A stretch of 64,000 nt of DNA, from the NCBI GenBank assembly GCA_963931865.1, contig OZ007505.1, positions 3,826,868 to 3,890,867 of the forward strand, in the 5' to 3' direction. Below are positions 11,276-22,900 of this stretch, one piece after another. Each line of letters opens with the position of its first letter. The stretch's first letter is position 1. The position numbers and the translations under genes are program-made. The stretch is from Axinella damicornis. Taxonomy: Eukaryota > Porifera > Demospongiae > Axinellida > Axinellidae. The notes under the pieces are model-generated. The model ran no database searches, was not told the DNA's origin, and saw nothing but the letters and a program-made list of their open reading frames with translations.

Positions 11276-13539
11276 ATGGGTAAGTTTTGACTTTATATGC
11301 TCACATTCGATATATATCCTTCTGCGTGGTAGGTCGAGGGTAGGGTAAACTATCTGCTGAGACTCCCTGTGAAGAAATCTCCTTATGTCTATTTACCCAG
11401 AACAGTCACCAGTAAAGCTCTGGTGTAGTGGAAATTGGGTAGGCTTGGGAGCAGGTCCATAGGTACTATAACTCTATCCAGTACCTTTCTGTGAAGAGAG
11501 AGCCTGTGACCTGTGAGGGCAATGGATTAGGAGTCTGTCGCAATTTGTCCCGCAGGTTTAATATGTCATGACCCCCTCCCCCCTACCTTATGGGAACAAC
11601 TCTAAATAGTGCCCATCTATGGTACAACAAACCTTGCAGGTCTTCCTTTGCATGAAAACACCTATCTGTTCAGTGACTCCATGAGTAGCTACTGTTACTC
11701 TGAAGTTTGTCACGTGGATACGACAGTCACACGTAGATTATAATTAGTGTCATAGTGTGTGGACCCCCCCCCCCCCCCTCCCCCCAACATTATATTACAT
11801 AACTTGTGAACGATCCCTTACAAGTGGTATCCACTGTACTTTTCTCCTGCAGCTTTGCCAACCAACTACTCGTGTGTGTGTGCGGCAGCACTGGCTGTGC
11901 TGACATTTGCAGCCATGCAGGTGTTCAGAGACGAACTGGGAACTGAGGGCAAGATGAGCATCCTCGGAGGGTTCATTGGGTCCTGGTTCTTTGTGTTCGT
12001 GCTCACGGTGAGGAGTGGAGGAAGGAGGGAGGGAACCTGCAGTTGAAGCTCTGGGTGTACAATCAGGACAGTATTGTCCGCTTTACATTGGATACTTCGA
12101 ATGGTTCAATAGGATGCTGCAAAGCAGCAAATTTCATTAGTCGTTCATCGGAAAGAGCATCCAACGTTCTGCTTAGTCTTGTTCCAAGCCTCCACCCAGC
12201 TTTTGTTCCCAGTCCCATGCCCAGCTTTTCGTCGCTTGCAGTACGGTAAAGCGGGGAGGGTCTGGTGCATTTCCTCACGTGACTGACGTCAAGGGTAAAA
12301 AGACCTAAATGAATGTGGGCGTACTGGGGCTCAGAACAGCAAGAAGAGCAAAGGTACCACGTAACATACCACACGTATCTAGGTAGCGGGGGAACGACTG
12401 TCATACCCACTGAGCGTTGAACGTGTAGATGGTTGAATAACACACAAAACGTAGTGTCCTCATTCTGGCATTTGTCAATTACGTCATGCTCACGTGAGGA
12501 AATGTACCAGGACCTCCCCGCTTTACTGTACTGCAAGTGACGAAAAGCTGGGCATGGGACTGGGAACAAGGCTAAGCTTTTGTCACTTACAGCACGAAAT
12601 TCATCACACGAATGGTGTCAAGGGGTGGAGAGAGGGTAGAGAGAATTTACTGAATGTGAGTAGACTAACTACAAATTGTGTAGTAACGTGCCCACATGGA
12701 ACTGAATCGTTGAGCACTCTACTGTTAGCTGCACTGTGATAGCGATACTCTGGCAGGCTCCGCAAGCAGTAGGTATAGAGAATGCTTCGCAGCGAAGCAG
12801 GAAAAGGGTTGTTTCAGTGTTTAATGTAGCTCATTTTCAGCTAGGCCAGGGAACTATGATCTTGGCGTCTCAACTACGTAGCAGCTGGTGCGATTCCAGA
12901 GTCTTCAGGCATGAGATAATTTAGCTGGTGTGTACTACGGGGTGACTAGCCTCGTTCCCAGGCATCATTTCGGATGGGGCCTGGGAACGAGGCTACGGGG
13001 TGACGTGATTGTCAGCCTTACCACACTCACAACTAACAACTACTCACACCCTGGTATAAAGTATACTTACTTGCGGTTTTGTTGCCCACATGCAATTAGG
13101 TTCTCTCTACCTGTGACATTTCTCACATGGTAAAAAGTGTACCAAGCCCTCCCCATTCTCTGAATTTTTGTTCACATATGGGAGAGCCTCTGCTCAGAAT
13201 TGAGCCTACACAATGCAAGCAATTGTTTCCGAAACTCAGCGCTTGGCAGGTAAATTACGTAGTCGTAAACTTCGCTCACTTGCCTGGACATAATCCATGA
13301 AACTAAAGATTCCTGTGGCTTCATTGCCTTCCCAATTCACCTAGCGATACTCCTTCAAATCACTTGCGATTGGAAGTTTATTGTTATGGGCATATTGAAA
13401 ACTGTCTACCTCACACAACACATGTCATGTGCAAGTGTATGTGCCTTTCTCTCCTCCCCACTGATGTGTATGAGGATATTATGCTCCCATGTAACCCCCC
13501 CCCCCCCCCCCCCATTATGCTCCCATGTAACCCCCCCCC

Positions 13540-13570
<31 letters not shown>

Positions 13571-14678
13571 ACACACGTGTACACAGGCAACTGGGAATTT
13601 TCTCTCTCTAACTTTCGGCCAATCCTACCAGACAAAATTGTTTCCTGAAGGTACAGTTATACTGAGCAACATGTTCAAGTATTTGCTCTCAGTTCACTCT
13701 GGGTCCAGTTTTAGATTCAGGAATTTGTGTAGAACCCTTTTCCTAAACTTGTCCCTAATGACTAGGGATGGGGTTTGTAGTTATCAAGTTCAAACTGTGC
13801 TAGGGTTGTAGACCATGACTAAGAGCAGGATCTACTGCGTATGCGGAGGTTGCGTGATGTATCCTCTGCGGGAAAGCTTGGCCGAGGTGTAGCCGGGACT
13901 AAACTTCCCCACAGAAAATAAATTGCATAGCCTCCAAACCGATGTGTCTTCTGTCTCAGTCAAGAGGATAACCGTATATCCAAAGGATTGCCCACGCACT
14001 GTGGTAGAACCTTCACGAATCCTTCATTGTCTTGAATCTAGGGGACCATACTGCTCTCTTCATGTTTTTGATATGGGATTAGAGTACTGGAGTTCACAGA
14101 GATGGGTACTATAGTATGCTAAGGTTCACGGCAGATTACTCTTGTGTGTTTTTAGTCTTGGCCCCAGACCCAAACCAACCCCAGCGCGGATCGCAATTGG
14201 GTCTGGTACCGAGACTAGTGTGTTTTATGTTCTGTTTCATCCAATCTAGCATTCTGCTGTATTCTTGCTGCAATGGCAGTCTCTGGTCTGGTGCATAGAG
14301 TCTCTGCTACCACATGGTGTGTGTATATTATGTCTGTGTGGAGTAAGACTGTGTGGGTGGGTGTGTGTGTGAGGTGGGTGGGGGTGGGCGGGTGTGTGTG
14401 TGGGTAGGGGGTGGGTGAGTGGGGGTGGGTATATGTTGATGCATGTATGTATCTATGTATGTGTAATCCATACAAGCGGTTTCTTCATTTTCTTTGGTAT
14501 GTACTCACCACATGCGATGTCCTCCCTCCCCAGCCTGCTGTTCTCCCTGGTAGCCCTCTACTTCCTGAATAGGATCTCCCACTCCGTCTATGCCGCAGCC
14601 CCTCCCCCTACCTCTGCCAAGGCAGTAGGGGCACATGGCAAGTCTCCCTCGGCCAAGGGAAAGGTCAAACATGGATGA
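11276..14678 (+). CDS. KRTCAP2: Keratinocyte-associated protein 2 (oligosaccharyltransferase subunit)
   Basis: A small multipass ER membrane protein of the STT3A-type oligosaccharyltransferase complex. Five exons: 11276-11279 (only ATGG), 11853-12007, 13587-13650, 14250-14316 and 14534-14678, giving 144 residues in frame (human 136). Matching features are a first hydrophobic helix (LAVLTFAAMQVFRDEL), then ILGGFIGSWFFVFVLT, the loop FGQSYQTKLFPE, GLVHRVSATTC, and the last helix with LYFLNRISHSVYAAA followed by a Lys-rich tail. Exon 1 holds the start codon plus one base, an extreme but phase-consistent split. Exons 2 and 3 lie shortly after poly-C runs (11763, 13531). Introns hold a 400-bp TIR element and a foldback MITE with target duplication. 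Divergent from RPL30. Confidence 0.93.
12175..12575. mobile_element. About 400-bp TIR element in KRTCAP2 intron
   Basis: Inverted arms of about 100 bp: CCCAGCTTTTCGTCGCTTGC...GCGGGGAGG...CCTCACGTGA on the left and its complement near 12490-12575, ending GGGAACAAGGCTA. The core motif TCGTCGCTTGCAGTAC recurs in the hairpins at 35837 and 50996, linking them into one superfamily. No clear target duplication. Confidence 0.7.
12947..12995. mobile_element. Foldback MITE, TAGCCTCG family
   Basis: A 49-bp hairpin with arms TAGCCTCGTTCCCAGGC and complement. Exact 9-bp duplication CGGGGTGAC at 12938-12946 and 12996-13004. Confidence 0.93.
13495..13576. repeat. Duplicated poly-C tracts plus CA run
   Basis: Two C runs (13495-13513 and 13531-13556), each preceded by ATGCTCCCATGTAA, then a CA repeat leading into the KRTCAP2 exon 3 acceptor. 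The repeated leader suggests a local tandem duplication. Confidence 0.85.
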
Positions 14679-14752
14679 ACGGATGGACACATTAGGATTC
14701 AATGCAAATGACTAATGTTTCATAATCATTCTATTTTACAACTCTTCACACT

Positions 14753-14842
14753 TAGCCTCGTACCCAGGCCTTCTCACCCCAGCGTTCGTCGGACTACTGC
14801 AATCGACGAACGCTGGGGTGAGAAGGCCTGGGTACAAAGCTA
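14753..14842. mobile_element. Foldback MITE, TAGCCTCG family
   Basis: A 90-bp hairpin, arms about 40 bp (TAGCCTCGTACCCAGGCC and then TTCTCACCCCAGCGTTCGTC), with a short loop. No clear target duplication. Confidence 0.85.
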
Positions 14843-15312
14843 CCCTACATTCAGCTATCTGTTTCAAAGTGGCTAATGGCCCAGCTGGGAAATGCTCCAC
14901 ACGCAAGGTTACGGGCTGCGAACAGAGCTAGTTGTTGGGATTTTCAGCGCGCACAGGGGTAGGGTTAGTCTCGTTCCCTGACCCTCCCCGAAAAGCGGGT
15001 CTGGGCACAAGACTGGGGTGTGGTTTGGTACATGAACTGGTATGGTATAGAGCACAGACCTGGGACTATGTCATGGGAGGAGCGTGGGAACATGGGTAGC
15101 ATTTTCAGCCTCGGATGAACCGGGTATAGCTGCCATAAACCCAAGTGCAGCCATTTTTCGCATTCTGTCTGCTTTACATGCTTCGGTCTACTATCCCGTA
15201 AAAGTCTCCACCCCCCAACGAAAAACCCTGTATGAACCCCAGCACATTTAGACATTTTGAATATCTTTTTTAAGTGTTGTCATCAAAGTATTTGCTGCAT
15301 GTACACTGCCAC

Positions 15313-15416
15313 TAGCCTCGTTCCCAGGCCTCCGCCCAGACTTTATCTCGCAGCCGTGGAGAAAAGTCGCCACGGCTGCGAGATAAAATCTGGGCGGAGG
15401 CCTGGGAACGAGGCTA
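15313..15416. mobile_element. Foldback MITE, TAGCCTCG family
   Basis: A 104-bp nearly perfect hairpin. Exact 9-bp duplication CACTGCCAC at 15304-15312 and 15417-15425. Confidence 0.93.
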
Positions 15417-16161
15417 CACTGCCACCCGTTGTGGAGGGTGTCCTGTGTGCATGCATAGCCTCATTCCAGGCCTTCTACACCTTTTTTGCAGGTATCTTGG
15501 GCTAGGAATGAGATATCAGGCTGGGATTTGTACCATTGCGATCAGCATGAATGGAGCTTTCAAATGATGTCTGTTTTGCTGTAGGTTGAATTTTGACCCA
15601 AAATCGTTAAAAACCATGGGTTATAGCCTTTGGTCGACTGCGATTATTGACAAATATGTGACCGAAATTAAAAATCATTGTAAGGACATCATTTGAAAGC
15701 TCCTTTTATGCTGACCACAATGGCACAATCCCCAGCTTCATATCTCCATTTTTGGCAAAAGTGGCACATCAGTCACCCTATAGAACGGGAGTGCTGTTTC
15801 TGCCAATTTTGGTTTTTAATGTCAAAATGTGCCATATTTGGTAGAAAATGGTTGCCACTTTTGGCAAAAACATACCTCATTATTGTGTACTATCTAGTGA
15901 GGTCTGTATGTAATATTCAACTTGGCCGGTGTGTGCAGACCTTTTGTGGACCGAGAAACTCCACAGTATACAAATGCCACTACATGCCATACGTAATCCT
16001 ATTTCGATCTACCACACGAATTGCTCTAGGGGGTCGTTCCATCTTATCCCCCAAACCCCCCCTGGCTACAGGCCTGAGCTCCTGATACAAAATGGAAGGT
16101 AACATTGTGAGAAACTTCTTGCTTGCTGAGTCTTAGCTCCCATGCAGAGTTACCACTTCAC

Positions 16162-16237
16162 TAGCCTCGTTCCCAGGCCCGAGATGGCGACGGCTCAATC
16201 TTTTCTCCTCGCCGTCTCGGGCCTGGGAACGAGGCTA
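16162..16237. mobile_element. Foldback MITE, TAGCCTCG family
   Basis: A 76-bp hairpin whose arm core is GAGATGGCGACGG / CCGTCTCGGGC. Exact 9-bp duplication CCACTTCAC at 16153-16161 and 16238-16246. Confidence 0.92.
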
Positions 16238-16661
16238 CCACTTCACTGACACACCATGCTGATCAACCTTTGTAGTGCTCATTCATTGTATACGTAGCCT
16301 CGCCCTCAGACTCCTCCCAGGCGTTTTGTCACATACTGTACACAAGGCTACTGATTACACTGCACACATGAAACACATCAGTGATGCAGATCGAGAAACT
16401 CTGACTCACTTTTCAACAGTAGAGATAGGACAATGTCAATCATAAATAAGCACTTTGATGTGAGACATGTACATAATATGCAGTTAATACCTGTGACACT
16501 GTGACGCTATGAAAGCAGCTCAACTTAGAAAAGCTAGCTACAGGTGGGAATATCACGGATGCTAAAAATGTAGGTGGACTATCACACAGGTGCGGAACGA
16601 AAAAAGGAGTTGGGTGGTGGGGGATTTGAGGGAGGGAGTTTCTTTTTAATATTCATTGGGC

Positions 16662-18339
16662 TCACACATCTGTGGTGCTGTCAGAGAATCGATATGCTGA
16701 ATTACTGTATCCGATGTTATCAAATTCTCCACTCCTCTTGTCTCCCTTCACCCTCTTCCCTCTCGCCTGTTGCACCTGGTTCAGCATGGATATGGGGACG
16801 GGGTTGGTGTGAGGGTACCCGAGGTACGAGTCCACGTAATTTATGTTCATCTCGTCGGCAAGCTTCATGGGTGAACGCCGCAGCTTCTTGTGGAGTGAGG
16901 AGCGGCTGGTCTGACCACTGCTTGAGGAACTTGAGGATTGGAATTTTGACTTGTAGTGAGTCAGCTTAGCTTTCAGGGTGGGGTCGTCTTGACAGAGGAG
17001 AGCGCTGCGAATTCTACCTTTGCCAAACCCATTCGTGACCAAGAAGTATACACCGCAGAGAAGTGCCAGCGTACCAGTGGCAAGGAGGAGGTAGTCTGAT
17101 CCATCATCATCTTGCACTGTAGGTGTAAAGAACTGGCAGAGGATGGTCGTAAAGTAGAGCGCCAGGTTGCCCAGCAGCGAGACCAGCTGCAGGTATATTG
17201 GCGTATCGACAGTGTAGTCGCTGCATTTGAGTATGATCATGCTGCCGAGGTCCAGCACGAGGGCGGTGAGCGTGAGGAATCCTGTGATGTAGGTGAGGTA
17301 GCTGGGGAAGAGGACACCCTCAAACCAGCAGCTGTGTGTGTGTGTGCATGTGTGTGTGTGTGAAGTTTTTATGCAACTTATATTAGTTATTTCCTGCAGT
17401 CCAACTAGACTCATCACATGTTGTATGTGATCCAGAACCAGCAATACTGATCGACTATAACATACGTAGTGAACAGTGATGTCATCAGTGAAGAGTGCAT
17501 GGGTAGTGGTGGTGCTATGCTTTACAAAATAAACACAGCTTCTGTCATGTTCTACAGCTACAGCACTGTCCTTCCCCCACATGTGCTCCATACACACACA
17601 CATGCACACTGACATCAAAATGGAACAGGCCATTGCAGACATACTATAGAACACATAGAACATCACACACGAAAGTGTAGCCAATCTGACAGTGATGATA
17701 GCACATGGATGAGGTGAAAAAAGGGGGAAAGAAGGTAAGGTGTTTAATTTACCTCCAAGCCCTTTCAGCCAAGGGCTGATCTCCCAAGGGCATGAGGGGT
17801 AAAGAAAGCACTTCACCATACAGTGAAGCAACAGGTGGGATTCGAACCTGAGACTTTTGGTCCACAGTCAAATGCTTTAACCACTTGGCCACAAGTCAGG
17901 CCTATAGTACCCGGTATTTTAATCAACTCCACACATGGATGTTATAGTGGCCGACTGGAGCTAAGGGTGTATAATTATCTATGAGAGCACCACTCACACG
18001 TCCAGCTGTGCAGGGAAGGTTTCATACCGTACTCCACTTAACACTGCTATTGGGATGGCAGGAACGGCTGAGGAAGAGAGAGTGTGCCGTAAGACTTGTG
18101 CTCCTGCACCGTGTCTCTCACACACCACACACATGCACACACGCACACACACACACACACACCAAACATAGCTTCGTTCCCAGGCCTACCCTGTTTTTTC
18201 TGTTCTTCGGTTTCCGTTGACAATAATACACGGATGCGCATCCGTGTATTATTGTCAACGGAAACTGAAGAACAGAAAAAACGGGGTAGGCCTGGGAACG
18301 AGGCTACACCAAACATGCACACACACACACACACACAAC

Positions 18340-18384
<45 letters not shown>

Positions 18385-19813
18385 CACACGCTTACCAATA
18401 CAGACAGCAGCAAAGGGGATGATCAGCCACTCCTTCTCATACCACAACCTGCGGAACACTCGCACCACCATCAGCACAGGGTACACGCACAGCCACGTCA
18501 GGGCCAGTAGGATCAGGTAGTGTTGTATGACACCCAGCGTGTAGCAGAGAGCATGTACCCCCCTCGCAGCCTCGAAAGAGATTGCCATAATGACCAGAGA
18601 GGAGCCTTGGGAGAAAGACATACCCACAAGGCACTGCATTGTGGGTTCTGTGCGGAGATGCCTGCATACCAGCAGGAGATGAGGAGAGGGGGGAGGTAGG
18701 GAGGGAGGGAGGGAGGGAGGGAGGGAGGGAGGGAGGGGGAGGGAGGGAGGGGGGACGGAGGGAGGGGGGACGGAGGGAGGAGGGAGGGACGGAGGGACAG
18801 AGGGAAGGAGGGAGGGAGGGAGGGAGGGAGGTGAGGGGAGGGAGGGAGGGATGAAAGGAAGGAACGAAGGAAGGGGGGAGCGTGGGAGAAAAGGGTACAT
18901 CTGTGAAAGGTTGATGTCATTGCATCCCCCCTAGAACAATTTAACCCAGCAGTCAAGAATGGACCGGTCACATTAATTAGTCCAGAATGGCATTAGTCAT
19001 TTGTAGAAGCCTTGACAATGAAGTGCATGGTTTGTAGTGCCATTCCGCACACAGTCTGACTGGCTGCATGCAATGGGAGAGGTGACTTGCATATGAGAAC
19101 AGTGAAGTGGTAGTAATAGGGCCTGCTAGCTCTACTAACTTGTGTGCAAGGATGGTGATTGCGATGATGAGGTAGAGGGGGGTGGTGCAGCCGCAGAACA
19201 CATAGAACAACACACGCGAAATGACGGGAAGATCACCTGGGGCACCCATACGGTTCCCAGGAATCTGGGAGGGGAGGGAGGAGGACAGGGGAGAGGGGAG
19301 GGAGGACAGGAGAGGGAGAAGGAGAGCAGAGAGTAGAGATTTCATGTCTGTATACCTCTAGTTCTTTGGTTTTTGAAGGCAAATTCTGTATTGTAGTGTT
19401 GTAGCTACGTGCATACGATGTAACACATTAGCAATCAAACCAGTCCTACAGTACTGCCAGGCCTGTATTGAGGCTTAGACTCGACCTCATTCCCAGCCCA
19501 CCCTAGCTGGTGACTCACATCCAGGATTGAGAATGTGCCCTGGCCAATGCACTGGCACTGGAATGTGGTCCCTAGTCTTTCGGAGATTAGCTGGCACCCC
19601 TCCGTCTGCCAGCCTCCTCCACCACCTGGGGGGGGGGGGGGGATTATCTCTTAATTCGTTGAGAAAGAGTCTCCATGCACAAGCCCAGATTTCGGCTCAT
19701 GACTCTCGGCATGTACACTGTAATATATGGGGGTCGAGCTACTCACAGTTTAGGCTGTTGTTCCATGTTGCACACAATACAGTGTCTCCCTGTCCTGTCT
19801 GGGTGTGTGTGTG

Positions 19814-19845
<32 letters not shown>

Positions 19846-19895
19846 TGCGTGCGTGTGTGTGTTTGTGTGCGTGTGTGCGTGTGTGCGTGTGTGCG

Positions 19896-19931
<36 letters not shown>

Positions 19932-22900
19932 ACAATGTGAGAATGTAACATCTGCTCTGAAATTCCCTTTATAGACAGACATAGGAATATTGAATACTTC
20001 CTCTGGATCCGGTATCAGATCCCACACAGAGTAGCCAAGTGGTACCTGCACATGGTTGAATGTGATGGTGACAATCTCTTCTCCGTTCACTTTGTCCGTC
20101 ACACTAATCACAGGGGTCACCACCTCTCCATCCCTCACCCCCTCCCCGGTGTAGACCGTCGCGGGTGCCGTGGGGGAGAGAGAGGTGCTGTTGCAGTCAA
20201 CTCGGCTGAATAAGTCTGTGCCCTCGTAGACAGTGACCTGGCGGGAGGATAACCGAGGTAAGACTTTAGCACTAGTGAAATTCAGTCTCGGTCCCTGACC
20301 CAAACCAACCCCAGTGCGGATTGCTTCCAGTATCACGCGCGTGATACTGGAGCAATCCGCACTGGGGTTGGTTTGGGTCTGGGGCCGAGACTAGTGATTG
20401 TGCAGTGAAAACCAAATGGCCACATGTCTGTCTCACACCGGCCTCACACATAGGCATCTACAGTTTAAATTATATGCTTGAATGAGGTGCGCAGGCTACT
20501 AATACTGGTGGATGAAAAAAACATATAACTCGACCACAATGTTTTCTGAACTGGAGGCATTTGTGCTATTTTTATGGCCATGTGGTTTCCTTATTCGTTA
20601 CTTTAAAATTTATTAGTTGCCCTCATTAAGATGGCACATACCCCTTTACGTTAGGTTACCCTTAACCGTCGGGGCCCCCGACGGTTAAAGGTACCCCCGA
20701 CAGTTAAAGGTAACCTAACGTAAAGGGGTATGTGCCACCTTAAAGTAAATTTTGTGTGATTATATTCTTCATGTTTGAAGGAAGTAGCGAAAACAATTTA
20801 ACAACAACATTTCCGGCTATACAGTAGCTCACCTGGACAGTCCCTCCTTCAGGTGCCCCCTTCACATCCACCTCCACATCCCCTCCTCCTCCCCCCTCCC
20901 CAATCGTCACCCCCACCCCCTCACCACCATTCAGGCGTATGATGGCAATGATGCGGGTGTGATTGGTGTCGGGAATGTAGGCCCCGCCCACTGCCAGCCC
21001 AGAGTGGGTCAGGACAAGATGCGTGTGGTTGGCACTCAAAGCGTCCAGCAAAATTGTGTCAATCAGGTCACGAAGCCTGAGTGTAAGTGTGAGTGTGTGT
21101 GTGTTTTGAGGTGTTATGATCAGAGTATCGGTTTAGGCTAGAGATTGCAATTTTTAGACCAAATCTATGTGTTGTTGCACAGAATTGCCTGTTGGATATT
21201 CTTCCAAAGTGAAAAAAATTGAATTGGCATGTTTTCAGTGAATGACTGAACTGTACATTTTGTTTAACAGACTAAATATGCATGGTAAATGTCAACGAAA
21301 ACAATATTAGTGTGTGTACGTGTGTGTGTACATACAAGTGTATGTGTAGGTGGATATTATGCAGCACATGTGTGTGTGCATGCGGGGGGGGGGGGGGGGG
21401 GGGGGGGGGGTTGGTATGCGTACCTGGCTGTGAGTGTGGTGTCATTGCTTAGGGTGGGTCCACTGGAGTTGAGCATTGTGTCCAGAGCCACCAGAGTGTT
21501 GTTGAGTACCTTAAAGAGAGGAAGGTAAGGAGGAGGAGGAATGGGAGGAGCAGGGTGGCCGACCCGGGATCGTAGGAAGGAGAGGGGGAAGGGAGGAAGG
21601 AGAGGAGGGGAGGAAGGGATCAGGAAGGAGAGGAGGAAGGGAGGAAGGAGAGTGAGGGATGAAGAGGGGTGCATGGTCAGTTGGGAGGAAGGGCTTGGTT
21701 CAGTTGTATGCTTGTCTGGTAGCTAAATTGCACTTCCAGTATACACTGTTGCCTGGAAATGTGATCACATTCTGCAATAGGAGTTGTACATTACACCATC
21801 GCCTTGTTCCACTGTGCCAACCTCCCAGGCCCTCCTGCCCATCTTTTGCTGCCTGCAAGAGACAGAAGCTTGGCAGGAAGGACTAGGAACATGCACACAC
21901 CTACATGTGCACATTGGCATGTCGTGAGGATGATGATGTTGACTGCATGGTCCAATATACATGCACATACATACCGGTATTTAGTAAATAGACTGCAATG
22001 AATTCCAGCAGTTCATATGACAACAGACAGGAATGTACTAATGAGGTGGGTAATGGTATTCATGATGGAGGGGGGAGTCATTTTACTGCTATTCACAATG
22101 TGGGGGGTGAGCATTCACAGCTTGCACTGCATAGCTCAGATGACCGGGAAATAGTTGCTGCCATAATAGCCTAATAAATATGCATGCTAGAGCGAATAAA
22201 GTCTAGCTATTCCAGTGATAGCTAGATAGATAGATAAATAGACAAATAGATCTACACTCAAATGTTCGCATAACTGCCATACGTACGTATATCAGCATTT
22301 TTTAGGGATATATACCACATCCATACTTGCCAACCGTCCCGGAATTTCCGGGACTGTCCCGGAAACTGACCTTTTGTCCTGCTGTCCCGGAAACAATCAA
22401 AATTGTCCCGGAAATTATACACGTGGCCTAGGCGTTTACTACGTACAAGCAAGTCTGTCTGACAAACTACTACCTGCAGATGAGTGCCATGCAGTACCAG
22501 TGGGTCAGAACGGTTATATATAGAACCGGTGTCCAAGAAGGCCATGCAAGTGGCATCCCGATTGGAAGCGCTATAATGTGTCCTCAAGCAGAAAGGGAGC
22601 CTCTTTCGTCCGTTGTAAATTCTCTCCAGACTACCCTAGGAATGCTGCTGTGCAATTGTCCTGCACAAGACAGCGAAATCCTGCAAAATAAGTGAAATTT
22701 TCCTGCATATACAAAACTCAGTGTTGGGAAGTATGCACATGCATCCTACAGAAATGGATATATACCTAGACCGGTCCAGTAGATAGGTAGAACTAGATTA
22801 CTTTGACAGAATTATTCACGTGAACTACTAAGTGCATTATAATTGCAATGTGATTGACTGTCAATTAAGACCTGAAAGATCATCACTGGCTCACCTGGAT

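Larger units (their letters stand above)
14679..16661. other. Convergent intergenic space KRTCAP2 / adhesion GPCR
   Basis: About 2 kb without a supported gene. It is filled largely by foldback elements at 14753, 15313, 16162 and a degenerate one near 16294, plus a TAGTCTCG-type hairpin near 14967-15020. The stretch 15540-15900 is AT-rich and contains an imperfect inverted repeat (CATTTGAAAGCTC / GAGCTTTCAAATG). Confidence 0.5.

Noticed and set aside
17831..17903. Functional tRNA-His gene on the minus strand
   Set aside because: Box A and box B are good, but the T stem and acceptor stem do not pair; a SINE tail follows.
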